A DNA stretch of 64,000 bases from an uncultured Chitinophaga sp. (GCF_946479755.1 NZ_CAMLHC010000003.1:1-64000); one strand, 5' to 3'; numbered from the stretch's first letter, positions 42,157 to 51,139 are shown. The notes: generated from the sequence alone by a model not told the origin. Made by a program: numbers and translations.

Positions 42157-45100
42157 TTATACTGTTACAGGTTCTTTGATGACCACCGGCTTGTGAACGG
42201 TGACTTTTTCCTGCAGGTACTGGAACACGATAAACAATACCGGGATGATGAACACGCCGAGGATAACACCGGACAACATACCGCCGGCAGTACCGATACT
42301 GATGGAGTGGTTACCCAGTGCTGACGGCCCTTTTACGATCGTCAGCGGCATCAGGCCGGCCACAAAGGCGAGCGATGTCATAATGATCGGACGCAGACGC
42401 AGCTTGGCTGCCTCCAGGGCGGCCGACAGGAGCGTTTTACCCGCACGGCGCCGCTGTACGGCAAATTCCACGATCAGGATGGCGTTTTTGGCCAGCAGCC
42501 CTATCAGCATCACCAGCCCCACCTGCACATAGATGTTGTTATCGATACCGGCCATATTGATGGCAAGGAACACGCCCAGGATACCGGTAGGGATGGACAA
42601 CAGTACGGCCAGCGGTAACAGGTAACTTTCATATTGCGCTGCCAGCAGGAAGTATACAAACACCAGCGCCAGTACGAAGATGAACACCATCTGGTTGCCG
42701 GCTGTTTTTTCTTCCTTGCTCAAACCCGTCCACTCGTAGCTGAAGCCTGTCGGCAGCTTGGTGGCGGCTATCCGCTCCACGGCCTTGATAGCGTCGCCGG
42801 TGCTGAAGCCCGGTTTGGGAATGGCGTTGATGGTGATGGAGTTGAACAGGTTGTAACGGTTCATCATCTCCGGACCATACACTTTTTTCAGCGTAATGAT
42901 ACTGTTCACCGGCACCATCTGCCCCTGGTCATTCTTTACAAAGATGCCTTCCAGGCTGGTCGGGTTACCGCGGGATTCCGGCTCGGCCTGCACCATCACA
43001 CGGTAGTATTTGCCGAAGCGGTTAAAATCGTTGGCCTGGTTACTACCGTAATAAGTCTGCATGGTCATCATCAGATCACTCACACTCACGCCCAGCTGTT
43101 TGGCTTTCACGGCGTCCACCATGATCTCGTACTGCGGGAAGTCCGCCTTGAACATGGTAAAGGCAACGCCTATTTCCGGTGTCTGCATCAGTTCACCGAT
43201 GAACTTATTGGCGGTTTCGCTGAACTTGTCCACCGGGCCGCCGGTGCGATCCTGCAGTACCAGCTCCAGGCCGCTGAAGGAACCGAAACCGGGTACTGTC
43301 GGGAAGGTGAACACACTGAAGGCGCCTTCCTTGATAGTGGCCAGCTCCATGGTGAGCACACCCACGATGTCGTCTATCTGGCTGATCTCGCCGCGTTCCT
43401 TGATAGGCTTCAGCTTCACGAAGCCCATGGCATACGCAGGGCTGGCGCCGTTACTCAGGATATTATAACCGGAGATGCTGGTCTCGGATTCTACGAAAGG
43501 CATTTTTTGCAGGATGCTGTCTGCACGGTGCAGCACCTGGGTGGTCCTGTCCAGGCCCGCTCCCGGAGGGAGGGACAGGGAGTAGGCCACGAAGCTGCCG
43601 TCCTCGTTGGGGATGAAGCCTTTCGGCGTTACCTGCATCAGCCATACGGTGACAGCGGTTACGACAGCGAGCAAACCAAGTCCTACCCATTTGTAGGAGA
43701 TCAGCCATTTCACGGCACGGCCGTATTTATTGGTGAGGGCGGTAAAGCCACTGTTGAACGCCGTGAAGAAGCGGCCGGCAAAGCCTTTGGGGGCTGCGGC
43801 TTTTCCATCGTGACTGCCTTCGCCGGCGTGGGTGTTCTTCAGGAAGAGGGCACATAACGCAGGGCTGAGCGTCAGCGCATTCAGCGCAGAGATCAGGATG
43901 GCGATGGCCAGCGTAAAGGCAAACTGCCGGTAAAACACGCCCGTCGGCCCTTCCATGAAGCCTACCGGCAGGAACACGGCCGCCATTACCAGCGTAATAG
44001 ACACGATGGCGCCGGTGATCTCGCCCATGGCCGACATGGTGGCGGCTTTGGCGGGCAGGTGCGATCGCTCCATCTTACTGTGCACGGCTTCTACCACCAC
44101 AATGGCGTCGTCCACCACGATACCGATGGCCAGCACCAGCGCGAAGAGTGTCAGCATGTTGATGGAAAAGCCCATCATCTGGAGGAAAAAGAAAGTACCT
44201 ACCAGCGACACGGGCACGGCAATGGCGGGGATCAGCGTGGAACGGAAATCCTGCAGGAACAGGAACACGATCACGAATACCAGGATAAAAGCTTCTATCA
44301 GCGTGGACTTCACCTGTTTGATGGAGATGTCCAGCTGCTCTTTGGTGCTCATGGTTACGTTGTAACGTATCCCTTTGGGAAACAGTTTGGACGCGTTGTC
44401 CATCACTTCGCCGATAGCGGTCTGGATGGCATTGGCGTTAGATCCGTTGGTCTGGAAGATAGCCATGGTCACGGCGTCTTTACCGTTCACCCGGTTATCA
44501 GTGGTGTAGTTGGCAGACCCCAGCTCTATACGGGCCAGGTCTTTCAGGTACAACACAGAGCCATCGGGCGCCACGCGGATCACAATTTTTTCATACTGTT
44601 CAGGGAGATTAAATTTCCCTTTATAGTTGATCACGAAAGACAAGGGCTCGTTGGTGCCTTCCCCGAATTTACCGGGGGCGGCCTCCAGGCTCTGGTCGCG
44701 GATAGCGTTCATCACCTCGGCAGGTGTAACGTTATAGGCCGACAGCTGTTCGGGCTTCAGCCACACCCGCATGGAGTAGTCTTTGGCGCCGAAGATCTGC
44801 GCCTGGCCTACACCCGGGATACGTTTGATCTCCGGTATCACGTTGATCTTAGCGTAGTTCTGCAGGAAAGCTTCATCGTATTTTTTATTGTCGTCACTCA
44901 CCAGGTCGAGGATCATGATCATCCCGTTCTGTTGTTTGGTGGTGGTAACGCCGGCCTGTACTACCTCGGAGGGCAGCTGGCTGGTAACCTGCGCCACGCG
45001 GTTCTGTACGTTCACCGCTGCCTGGTCGGGATCGGTGCCCAGTTTGAAGAAAACGGTGACCATGCCCATACCGTCGTTGCTGGCGGTGGACTGTATATAG

Positions 45101-45327
45101 GTCATGTTTTCCACGCCGTTGATGGCTTCTTCCAGCGGTGTTACCACCGAGCGCAGTACGGTGGCGGCGTTGCCACCGGGGAAGGTGGCGCTGACCACCA
45201 CGCTTGGCGGCGCAATGTCGGGGAATTGGGTCACCGGCAGACGGGTAAGTCCCACGATACCCAGGATAACCAGGATCACCGATATCACGGTGGCGAGTAC
45301 TGGTCGTTGAATGATTTTATTCAGCAT
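42157..45327 (-). CDS. RND efflux permease, HAE1 (AcrB/MexB) family
   Basis: The start is taken at the ATG at 45327 (MLNKIIQRPVLATVISVILVILG), the canonical N-terminus, giving 1,056 aa. The ATG at 45369 adds 14 residues that lie in the adaptor-permease junction. Landmarks are TRLPVTQFPDIAPPSVVVSATFPGG, the helix-4 motif ALVLAIGIVVDDAIVVVE with the paired aspartates of the proton relay, the duplicated periplasmic porter domains and GLLAKNAILIVEFA near the end. It should use the proton gradient to expel hydrophobic drugs, solvents or lipids. It lies 19 bp after the adaptor gene. Confidence 0.95.
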   Translation of the reverse strand: MLNKIIQRPVLATVISVILVILGIVGLTRLPVTQFPDIAPPSVVVSATFPGGNAATVLRSVVTPLEEAINGVENMTYIQSTASNDGMGMVTVFFKLGTDPDQAAVNVQNRVAQVTSQLPSEVVQAGVTTTKQQNGMIMILDLVSDDNKKYDEAFLQNYAKINVIPEIKRIPGVGQAQIFGAKDYSMRVWLKPEQLSAYNVTPAEVMNAIRDQSLEAAPGKFGEGTNEPLSFVINYKGKFNLPEQYEKIVIRVAPDGSVLYLKDLARIELGSANYTTDNRVNGKDAVTMAIFQTNGSNANAIQTAIGEVMDNASKLFPKGIRYNVTMSTKEQLDISIKQVKSTLIEAFILVFVIVFLFLQDFRSTLIPAIAVPVSLVGTFFFLQMMGFSINMLTLFALVLAIGIVVDDAIVVVEAVHSKMERSHLPAKAATMSAMGEITGAIVSITLVMAAVFLPVGFMEGPTGVFYRQFAFTLAIAILISALNALTLSPALCALFLKNTHAGEGSHDGKAAAPKGFAGRFFTAFNSGFTALTNKYGRAVKWLISYKWVGLGLLAVVTAVTVWLMQVTPKGFIPNEDGSFVAYSLSLPPGAGLDRTTQVLHRADSILQKMPFVESETSISGYNILSNGASPAYAMGFVKLKPIKERGEISQIDDIVGVLTMELATIKEGAFSVFTFPTVPGFGSFSGLELVLQDRTGGPVDKFSETANKFIGELMQTPEIGVAFTMFKADFPQYEIMVDAVKAKQLGVSVSDLMMTMQTYYGSNQANDFNRFGKYYRVMVQAEPESRGNPTSLEGIFVKNDQGQMVPVNSIITLKKVYGPEMMNRYNLFNSITINAIPKPGFSTGDAIKAVERIAATKLPTGFSYEWTGLSKEEKTAGNQMVFIFVLALVFVYFLLAAQYESYLLPLAVLLSIPTGILGVFLAINMAGIDNNIYVQVGLVMLIGLLAKNAILIVEFAVQRRRAGKTLLSAALEAAKLRLRPIIMTSLAFVAGLMPLTIVKGPSALGNHSISIGTAGGMLSGVILGVFIIPVLFIVFQYLQEKVTVHKPVVIKEPVTV

Positions 45328-45346
45328 GGCTTGTATTACTTTGGAT

Positions 45347-46546
45347 TTATTTTCCCGCTGCAGGGGCAACGGTATCTTTTGTGCCGGCGGCCGGTTTTAC
45401 CACGGTGCCCTCCATCAGGGTCTCAATGCCGGCGGTCACGATCTTATCGCCTTTTTTTACACCGTCGCGGACGATGAAGTTCTCTTCACTGCGGCCTGCG
45501 AGGTCCAGGATGCGGCGTACTACTTTATTGCTGTCGGCCACCTGGTACACAAATACTTTGTCCTGCATTTCCAGTGTGGCAGCCTGCGGTACCTGTATCA
45601 CCCCGCTGAAGAGCTGTTCTACCCTCACTTTGCCGGTATTGCCGGAACGCAGCAGGGAAGCCGGGTTGGGGAACGTGGCACGCAGACTGATAGCGGCGGT
45701 GGTCCTGTTGAACTGGCCGTCTACCATCTCGATACGTCCTTTCTGGCTGTAGGTCTCCCCGTTGGAGAGGATCAGCGTTACCGGGCGCAGTAGTTTCAGC
45801 TGCTGTTGAAAAGTAGCGCCGGAAGCACCTTTGCTGAAGTTCATGAAGTCGTTTTCACTCATAGAGAAATACGCATATACTTCGCTGATGTCAGACAGGG
45901 TGGTGAGTGGGGCAGCGTCGCCTTTACCGACCAGGTTGCCGATCCGCTTAGGGATACGGCCGATGTAACCGCTCACCGGCGCTTTCACCAGGGTAAAGCC
46001 CACATTGATACGGGAAGATGCTACTGCCGCTTTGGCCTGTTCTACATTGGCTTTGGCGGTCTGAAGGGTGGCGAGTGCTGTTTTTAACTGCATTTCCGCC
46101 ATCACTTTATTATCTACCAGCGGTTTAACTTTGTCCACCTCCAGCTGGGCCGCATTCAGCGCGGATTCCATCGCATGCAGACTGGCGATGTCTTTGTTGA
46201 GCTGCTCGCGGTACGTCTGGTCATTGATCTGGAACAGCGGTTGACCGGCTTTTACATAGCTGCCTTCATCCACAAAGATTTTATCGAGATAACCATCCAC
46301 CTGCGGACGGATATCCACATTCACCTTACCTTCCAGCAGGGCGGAATAATCGCTGGTGGTCATAGCGGTGGTAGTATCCAGTGTCATCACCGGCAGTTCG
46401 GGCACAGGAGTTTCCATGCCGGCAGTTTCGGCGCCGGCTTTATTACCACAGCTGCTGAGGGCAGCTGGCAACAGGCAGGCCATGATCAGCCCCGGGATCA
46501 GTCGTCTGCTTCTTATGTTGCTTTGTTGGTGTGTCATTGCCATCAT
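45347..46546 (-). CDS. RND efflux periplasmic adaptor subunit (membrane fusion protein)
   Basis: The 399-aa protein is a lipoprotein (MACLLPAALSSCGNKAG). It has the adaptor layout of barrel-sandwich, helical hairpin and beta-barrel: VNVDIRPQVDGYLDKIFVDEGSYVKAGQPLFQIND, VKAPVSGYIGRIPKRIGNLV and the membrane-proximal VQVPQAATLEMQDKVFVYQV. Several close ATGs (46546, 46543, 46537) exist. It joins the permease to the outer-membrane channel. It is the first gene of the pump operon. An AraC regulator gene lies upstream on the same strand, separated by a terminator-like hairpin. Confidence 0.93.
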   Translation of the reverse strand: MMAMTHQQSNIRSRRLIPGLIMACLLPAALSSCGNKAGAETAGMETPVPELPVMTLDTTTAMTTSDYSALLEGKVNVDIRPQVDGYLDKIFVDEGSYVKAGQPLFQINDQTYREQLNKDIASLHAMESALNAAQLEVDKVKPLVDNKVMAEMQLKTALATLQTAKANVEQAKAAVASSRINVGFTLVKAPVSGYIGRIPKRIGNLVGKGDAAPLTTLSDISEVYAYFSMSENDFMNFSKGASGATFQQQLKLLRPVTLILSNGETYSQKGRIEMVDGQFNRTTAAISLRATFPNPASLLRSGNTGKVRVEQLFSGVIQVPQAATLEMQDKVFVYQVADSNKVVRRILDLAGRSEENFIVRDGVKKGDKIVTAGIETLMEGTVVKPAAGTKDTVAPAAGK

Positions 46547-46563
46547 TTTTTCTTTATAAAGGG

Positions 46564-46571
46564 CAAATGTG
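46564..46571 (-). promoter_or_regulatory. Probable -7 box for the RND pump operon, CACATTTG
   Basis: On the minus strand this differs from TAnnTTTG at one base and ends 17 bp before the adaptor start. It lies just downstream of the AraC gene terminator, the right place for an operon promoter. Confidence 0.35.
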
Positions 46572-46650
46572 GCCGATTACAGGAGATCTCCCGCCGACAA
46601 TCGGGGTGAACCGGAAAAAATGGGCGATGAACCGGAAAATGGGGGGAATG

Positions 46651-46676
46651 AAAAAAGACCGCCCTTGAGCAGTCTT
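46651..46676 (-). terminator. Rho-independent terminator after the AraC gene
   Basis: On the minus strand AAGACTGC/GCGGTCTT forms an 8-bp stem with one G-U pair and a 6-nt loop, running into a T tract. It ends the AraC transcript before the pump promoter. Confidence 0.75.
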
Positions 46677-46705
46677 GGTAAGTTTATCAGAAGCGCGGAT
46701 AGGTA

Positions 46706-47680
46706 TTATCTCGCTTTATTCGGTGAACAGCCAAACTTCTTTTTAAATGCAGTACTAAAATGCTGGATAGAAGAGTATCCCAGCATATTGGCAATTTCGC
46801 CGACGGTCTTATGCTGGTCCAGCAGATAAGTGCGGGCCAGGTCCAGCCTTTGTTCGGCCACAAAGCCGAAGGCGGTGGTATGGAACAGCTCTTTAAAGCC
46901 GTGTTTGAGTTTATATTCGTTGAGCCCTGCCAGTTTGGCCAGTGCAGAGAGGGTAGGAGGATTCTCCAGGTTTTGTGCCAGATGCTCGCGGGCGAACTGC
47001 AGCCGGTCACGGTCATAGGCCGTCCGCACAACGGAGTTTTTAGGGTGGTGATATTCCTGATAGGCAGCCGCCTCCAATACCAGCATCTCAATAGCTTTGG
47101 AATAAAGGAACATCTTTTTGATGCCGCCCTGGTAGCCGCAATGCAGGATTGCATTGATGGTTTGCTGCATGGGAAGCGTAATAGGCATGGAACGGGGAGA
47201 AAGCGTGCTGCGCTGACCGTTCAGTACTTTATCGGCAAACCGTTGCAGCACTTCGTCTGAATGTTCGGTCAGCTGAAGAAAGAGGTCTTTGGAAAACTGA
47301 AGGATGAAGGCGGATGCTTCCAGCTCCTGAATATTAAGTACGCCCGGCACCATCTTATTATACAGCATATTGTGCGTATTGGTGGTGAAGTGTAGTGGCG
47401 TCTTTCCCTCAACCGGCTCCATGACCAGGTCTCCTTTCAGAATAAAATGCAGGTGGACCATATCAGCTTCCGTCTGCCAGGTCAACTGGCTACGGCTGTT
47501 GTATTCCCAGTCGCTTCTGATCATACGGATACCGTCAAATTGCCAGGTGGATATTTTCCCCTGGCCAAATTGCGCTGATACCTCAGATGAGTTTTCATGC
47601 AACTGAGGCGTATAGATATCCGGTTCGTCGGTGTTGAGCTTTTGCCGTCCGTTCCCGGCGGCGTCCCATTCCATCGGCAT
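46706..47680 (-). CDS. AraC family transcriptional regulator (pump-linked)
   Basis: The 324-aa protein starts at the ATG at 47680 or 47674. An N-terminal sensor part (about 1-215) precedes an AraC DNA-binding domain (about 225-322) with both recognition segments: TLSALAKLAGLNEYKLKHGFKELF and TVGEIANMLGYSSIQHFSTAFKKKFGCSP. It lies directly upstream of the RND pump genes on the same strand, with its own terminator and its own -7 box, so it may be a local activator of the pump. It is divergent from the small membrane-protein gene at 47788. Confidence 0.92.
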   Translation of the reverse strand: MPMEWDAAGNGRQKLNTDEPDIYTPQLHENSSEVSAQFGQGKISTWQFDGIRMIRSDWEYNSRSQLTWQTEADMVHLHFILKGDLVMEPVEGKTPLHFTTNTHNMLYNKMVPGVLNIQELEASAFILQFSKDLFLQLTEHSDEVLQRFADKVLNGQRSTLSPRSMPITLPMQQTINAILHCGYQGGIKKMFLYSKAIEMLVLEAAAYQEYHHPKNSVVRTAYDRDRLQFAREHLAQNLENPPTLSALAKLAGLNEYKLKHGFKELFHTTAFGFVAEQRLDLARTYLLDQHKTVGEIANMLGYSSIQHFSTAFKKKFGCSPNKAR

Positions 47681-47693
47681 GGTACTTTTTTTA

Positions 47694-47701
47694 CAAATCT
47701 A
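47694..47701 (-). promoter_or_regulatory. -7 promoter box, TAGATTTG, for the AraC gene
   Basis: This is an exact TAnnTTTG match on the minus strand, 13 bp before the start at 47680. The predicted leader is only a few nucleotides long. Confidence 0.55.
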
Positions 47702-47787
47702 ATTCCTTTTTATATAAATAAGGCTCCTTTTAATATAAACGGAAAAGGCGGGCGGGGCAGACCTTTGCAGGTATAAAATCTAGTAAG

Positions 47788-48258
47788 ATGAACACCTATT
47801 TATTGAGTTTACTGACGCACATTATCGGGCTGGCCATGGTGGCAGGCATTGTACTGGCTGGATTTCTGGCGAACCGCCGTTTCTGGAAAATTTATGCCAC
47901 TGACAGAACAAGAGCAGTGGCTATCCTCGACCTGACGGCCCGTTTCCCGCTGGCTATGGGCATCGGGATGCTATTGTTGCTCATGTCGGGCACGATGATG
48001 ATGGCATTGGTACATGGTACCTATGGGGAGCAGCTCTGGTTCCGGATTAAAATGGTCATGTTTCTGTTAGTGATTCTCAACGGGATACTTGGCAGAAGGC
48101 TCGGTCTGAAGATGAAACCGGTGTTGCAGGGGGGCACATCAGGCGAGAACGTCAGCGCATCCATTGAACCGCTGAAAGGCCGGTTGAACCTGTTCTACAT
48201 TATCCAGCTGTTGCTACTGCTGGCTATCTTCGCCTGCGGCGTGTTGAAGTTTACCTGA
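47788..48258 (+). CDS. Small four-helix integral membrane protein
   Basis: The 156-aa protein has four predicted membrane helices: residues about 5-27 (LLTHIIGLAMVAGIVLAGFLA), 52-73 (FPLAMGIGMLLLLMSGTMMMA), 84-104 and 133-154. The conserved His in the first helix and the overall pattern resemble DUF2269/CopD-like small membrane proteins, but the assignment is tentative. A GACCTTTG box at 47760-47767, one mismatch from the -7 consensus, precedes it. It is divergent from the AraC gene and convergent with the metzincin-like gene, so it is probably monocistronic. No function is assigned. Confidence 0.8.
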   Translation: MNTYLLSLLTHIIGLAMVAGIVLAGFLANRRFWKIYATDRTRAVAILDLTARFPLAMGIGMLLLLMSGTMMMALVHGTYGEQLWFRIKMVMFLLVILNGILGRRLGLKMKPVLQGGTSGENVSASIEPLKGRLNLFYIIQLLLLLAIFACGVLKFT

Positions 48259-48261
48259 TTT

Positions 48262-48289
48262 ATTGGGGCCAACCTTAGTCGGCCCCAAT
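48262..48289. terminator. Hairpin between convergent genes
   Basis: ATTGGGGCC and GGCCCCAAT form a perfect 9-bp stem with a 10-nt loop, directly after the stop at 48258. No T tract follows on the plus strand. It could serve as a bidirectional terminator for the two convergent genes. Confidence 0.55.
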
Positions 48290-48331
48290 CGTCAAGAGAT
48301 AGCTTACAAAGTAATGCGTGTTTTATACCGG

Positions 48332-49513
48332 TTAATTCTCAAACTGGGGTACGCCATTCAGAAACGAAAAATCAATGGATTTGGTGATGACTGCTCCATT
48401 TTTCAGTAAAAGCTTTACCGTCGCCTGATAGCGCTCATTGGTTTTGTACTTCAGCTCCTCGAGCGGCATAGCGCCTGTTATTGTATTATCGGCCCCCGGG
48501 TCAAATCTCCAGGCCACAGCATCATAGTCCTTGTTCTGACCAATCTGTATTTCGTCAGTCTTTTGGGGATTCCTGTTATCCGCATCCAGGTACACCAGGA
48601 TATCGCTCACCGGCTTATCACTTGTGAAGTTGCCGAGGATGTTGATTTGCTGGCTGCTGCTATCGTAGCTCAATTTCACGTTTATCGTGGTTGTCCCTTT
48701 TTCGTAAGGCGGCTCAGCTGGCACCTCATTTTGAAAAACTATGTTCCGGTTTAAGATGGCAGCATCCACAAGGGTCAGGAAGGTGGGAGTTCCCTTGCTG
48801 AAGGATATATTTCCGGCACCCATTAATGATGTGCCCAGCGACTTTTCAGCAACTTCTTTTGCATGATTGTGTGCAAGCTTCAGACCATGTCCAAGTTCAT
48901 GCAACATTCCTCCAACCCAGTTTGCGCTGGGATTAGGAATTTTGTCTACTGCCACATTTGCGTTATCCGTCGCGAAACAGTAATTTTTATCTTTATTCCC
49001 CACAAAAGGTTGGCTTACGTTAACAGAATCTGTTCTTTGAGGTGACAGGATCAGTATATGTGTGGCATTTGAAAATTCGCTGGGATGTGAAGCCTTATAG
49101 GCATCAATTTCTGCAAGAATTTTCGTCGTAGCGCTTGCAGGATAATCAGCTTGCCCTCCCTGAGCCTGTATTTCAATAATCTTTACCAGCCCGTTACTGT
49201 CTCTCGGCAGTCCCATATATTTGTCATAGCCATAACGAAGCATTTCTGTATGGAACCATTTTTGAAAATGCACCATCAGTGCGCTTAAACGCGTTTTGTA
49301 ATCCGGTAACGCAGGATTGTCTTTAGGCACAAACATTACAATGTTCAGGTTGGTGGGGTTTGTAACGAACGACAGCGGCTGGGATATACTTTCAGGCGCT
49401 TTACTCCGGGCATCGTCAGGGAGTTTGGGATCTGTATCCATTGTTTTGCTACAGGCATTCGTCAGCAGGATACCGGCAAATAACAAAAAAATCATCGACT
49501 TTTTCATAAACAT
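48332..49513 (-). CDS. Metzincin-like zinc metallopeptidase lipoprotein
   Basis: The 393-aa protein (or 391 aa from the ATG at 49507) has a lipoprotein signal ending LLTNACSK. Residues about 205-215 read HELGHGLKLAH, a full HExxHxxxxxH metzincin zinc site with His205, Glu206, His209 and His215. It is followed by SLMGAGN, which fits the Met-turn expected about 15-25 residues later. Residues about 55-200 form the upper catalytic half. After about 260, a beta-rich domain (TTINVKLSYDSSSQQINILGN, YLDADNRN) may bind a partner or substrate. It probably acts on the cell surface or in the periplasm. The substrate is unknown and no neighbour indicates one. Confidence 0.8.
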   Translation of the reverse strand: MFMKKSMIFLLFAGILLTNACSKTMDTDPKLPDDARSKAPESISQPLSFVTNPTNLNIVMFVPKDNPALPDYKTRLSALMVHFQKWFHTEMLRYGYDKYMGLPRDSNGLVKIIEIQAQGGQADYPASATTKILAEIDAYKASHPSEFSNATHILILSPQRTDSVNVSQPFVGNKDKNYCFATDNANVAVDKIPNPSANWVGGMLHELGHGLKLAHNHAKEVAEKSLGTSLMGAGNISFSKGTPTFLTLVDAAILNRNIVFQNEVPAEPPYEKGTTTINVKLSYDSSSQQINILGNFTSDKPVSDILVYLDADNRNPQKTDEIQIGQNKDYDAVAWRFDPGADNTITGAMPLEELKYKTNERYQATVKLLLKNGAVITKSIDFSFLNGVPQFEN

Positions 49514-49898
49514 AAACGTGGTTTTTATTGATGAATGAATGAACGCCCCACAAATGTGCAGGGTTGTAAAAACGATTTTGCAAGATGTACGCGCAGACCA
49601 GTGAAACGTATTTGCTCATTTCACAAATACGTTTTTTGAGACCAGGTCAAACCGATATTTTGCTTATTGATGTTAGAAAAGGCTTCTCGCAACGAGTATT
49701 GTATGCCCCTCATCAAGACGAGCTTTCCAAGGTTTAAATTTCATGTTCAACTGTATTTTTCACATGGTAAAAATTGCCGCTATAATCTTCAAAAGAAAGT
49801 AAACACTGGTAACCAGGTGGTACCCAGGTCATTCGGTGGGGTTAAATTAAAGCAATAATATTATATTTAGGTAGGAGTACTAAATTTATTAAACAAGT
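49514..49898. other. Intergenic region between the metzincin-like gene and the Cus operon end
   Basis: This gap of about 385 bp has no convincing gene. A 62-codon open frame at 49667 lacks signal, motif or start context. A CACATTTG box on the minus strand (49551-49558), one mismatch from the -7 consensus, may serve the metzincin-like gene. Two inverted repeats lie inside and are listed separately. Confidence 0.4.
49604..49637. terminator. Terminator-like hairpin AAACGTATTTG/CAAATACGTTT
   Basis: A perfect 11-bp stem with a 9-nt loop is followed on the plus strand by further T residues. No plus-strand gene ends nearby, so it may work on the minus strand after the Cus operon or be a regulatory palindrome. 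Confidence 0.5.
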
Positions 49899-49906
49899 TT
49901 AATAAA
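49885..49906 (-). terminator. AT-rich inverted repeat at the Cus operon 3' end
   Basis: TTTATTAAAC and GTTTAATAAA are perfect 10-bp arms with a 2-nt centre, spanning the stop codon of the haem-binding gene. The stem is AT-rich and runs into TTTAG on the minus strand. It is a weak terminator candidate. Confidence 0.35.
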
Positions 49907-50429
49907 CTATCAGTTTCGTTTGCGGGATTTGGTGGTGGCTGTTGCTAGCGGGACCTGCACCTTTTTTCAGAATGTATTCGCTTTCCAGCGTGCTGTCTAT
50001 AAAAGAGATGACCGCCTGCCGCTGTGCAGGACTCCACCTGGCTTCGCGGTGCATCCACAGATAGGAGGGCAGCGGCATGGCGCCGGTCATGATCTGTTCT
50101 CTTATCCGTTTGAGTTTGTTGCGTTGCCGTTTCGGTTTGTAGCTGGCGTATGCCTGGAAGTTGAGCTCCTCTTTTCCTTCCTTTACATGCTTAGCCAGCC
50201 ACCAGCCTGCCGGTTGGATTTCCGCATACCAGGGGTAACGGGTATGGTTACTGTGACAGTCGTAGCAGGCTTGTTGCAGCAGGGTATGGATGCTGTCGGG
50301 CATCGGAAACACGCGACGGATGTCTGAGGCGCTATCCTCCGGGCTCCCCTGGTTTTTAGCCGGCCGGTATAATTGCATCGCGCCGAATATCAGCACCAGG
50401 AAGCCTGTTATCCATTTGATTTTTTTCAT
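49899..50429 (-). CDS. Haem-binding domain protein (cytochrome c-like CxxCH)
   Basis: The 176-aa protein starts MKKIKWITGFLVLIFGAMQLYRP, a signal or anchor helix. The haem-binding domain has the covalent haem motif CYDCHSNHTRYPWYAEIQPAGWWLAKHV near residues 55-82, followed by NFQAYASYKPKRQRNKLKRIREQI. It is the last gene of the copper efflux operon, where such proteins are common, and may report or buffer periplasmic redox. Its C-terminus (SEYILKKGAGPASNSHHQ) is not typical: it shares a perfect 28-bp DNA match with the 3' end of the CusB-like gene at 51728, and the homologous stretch then runs out of frame. Confidence 0.87.
   Translation of the reverse strand: MKKIKWITGFLVLIFGAMQLYRPAKNQGSPEDSASDIRRVFPMPDSIHTLLQQACYDCHSNHTRYPWYAEIQPAGWWLAKHVKEGKEELNFQAYASYKPKRQRNKLKRIREQIMTGAMPLPSYLWMHREARWSPAQRQAVISFIDSTLESEYILKKGAGPASNSHHQIPQTKLIVY
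49955..49982. repeat. 28-bp exact repeat, copy in the haem-binding gene 3' end
   Basis: This stretch is identical to 51763-51790. Weaker similarity continues on both sides for a total of roughly 55 bp, with a 1-nt length difference just to the left. It encodes SEYILKKGA on the minus strand. Confidence 0.85.
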
Positions 50430-50438
50430 AAGAATGAT

Positions 50439-50459
50439 CCCGGGGCAGGAAGCCCCGGG
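50439..50459 (-). terminator. GC-rich hairpin CCCGGGGC/GCCCCGGG before the haem-binding gene
   Basis: A perfect 8-bp stem with a 5-nt loop lies between the DUF3347 stop and the haem-binding start and ends 9 bp before that ATG. It may attenuate transcription or mask the ribosome landing site. Confidence 0.5.
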
Positions 50460-50496
50460 TTGTTTTTACATTGGATTTGATTTGCCTTGCCTGGCA

Positions 50497-51123
50497 TTAT
50501 TGGATCAACTCTTCCACATTACCACAAGTCGTCATTTTTGCGCCCATATAAGGATTTTTGATGGTAGCGGATTCGCTCAGCCACAGGGCACCTTTGTTGT
50601 CGTTGTACATCGGGCAGCGCTCGTGGTACAACGGCTGACCGCCCCCGAATGCTTTTACCAGTTCATACATATCTGCGCTCATTTCCGCAAAATGCTCCCG
50701 CTGATGCGCGATGTTGCCTATATTTTTGCTGATGTGATCAGCGTGTTCTTTCAGGTCTTCTTCGTTGTTGTCGTAAATTTTCTTTTGATCTGCTGTGAGG
50801 CGGGAAGCGTCCACTTTCGCCAGTGCGGCGCTCATGGTTTCCCCGGCTTTGGCGGCGGCTGCATCGTCGTCAGCGGCGAGGCTGTTTTTCAGTTGCAGGT
50901 AGCCGTCAACGAGGCCTTTCATAGACGTACCGATGACCGGGTCCACATCGGTGAACTGCGGCTGTACGGTGGTGACATCCGCAGCGGCAGCCGGTGCTGC
51001 ATCGTGATGATGCGCGGTGGCGGTACTGTCGGTATGGCTGCCCTCATGGCTGGCAGGTTGGTTGTTGCAGGCGGCGAAGGCCAGCGTGGTAACAGTCAGG
51101 GTGCTGATGATGATAGTCTTCAT
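50497..51123 (-). CDS. DUF3347 lipoprotein, copy 1
   Basis: The 208-aa protein is a lipoprotein (TLAFAACNN) with a His-rich segment (HEGSHTDSTATAHHHD) likely to bind metal. The DUF3347 domain covers about 55-208: helices LVDGYLQLKNSLAADD and SADMYELVKAF, then the signature YHERCPMYNDNKGALWLSE...IKNPYMGAKMTTCGNVEE. The two cysteines and Met residues suggest copper coordination. It follows a paralogue 17 bp upstream and belongs to the Cus operon. The likely role is a periplasmic copper chaperone or buffer; no enzyme motif is present. Confidence 0.9.
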   Translation of the reverse strand: MKTIIISTLTVTTLAFAACNNQPASHEGSHTDSTATAHHHDAAPAAAADVTTVQPQFTDVDPVIGTSMKGLVDGYLQLKNSLAADDDAAAAKAGETMSAALAKVDASRLTADQKKIYDNNEEDLKEHADHISKNIGNIAHQREHFAEMSADMYELVKAFGGGQPLYHERCPMYNDNKGALWLSESATIKNPYMGAKMTTCGNVEELIQ

Positions 51124-51139
51124 GCGTATATGTTAGGTG

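Noticed and set aside
49667..49858. A 62-codon frame in the gap before the Cus operon end
   Set aside because: Composition is random-like and there is no start context or recognisable motif.
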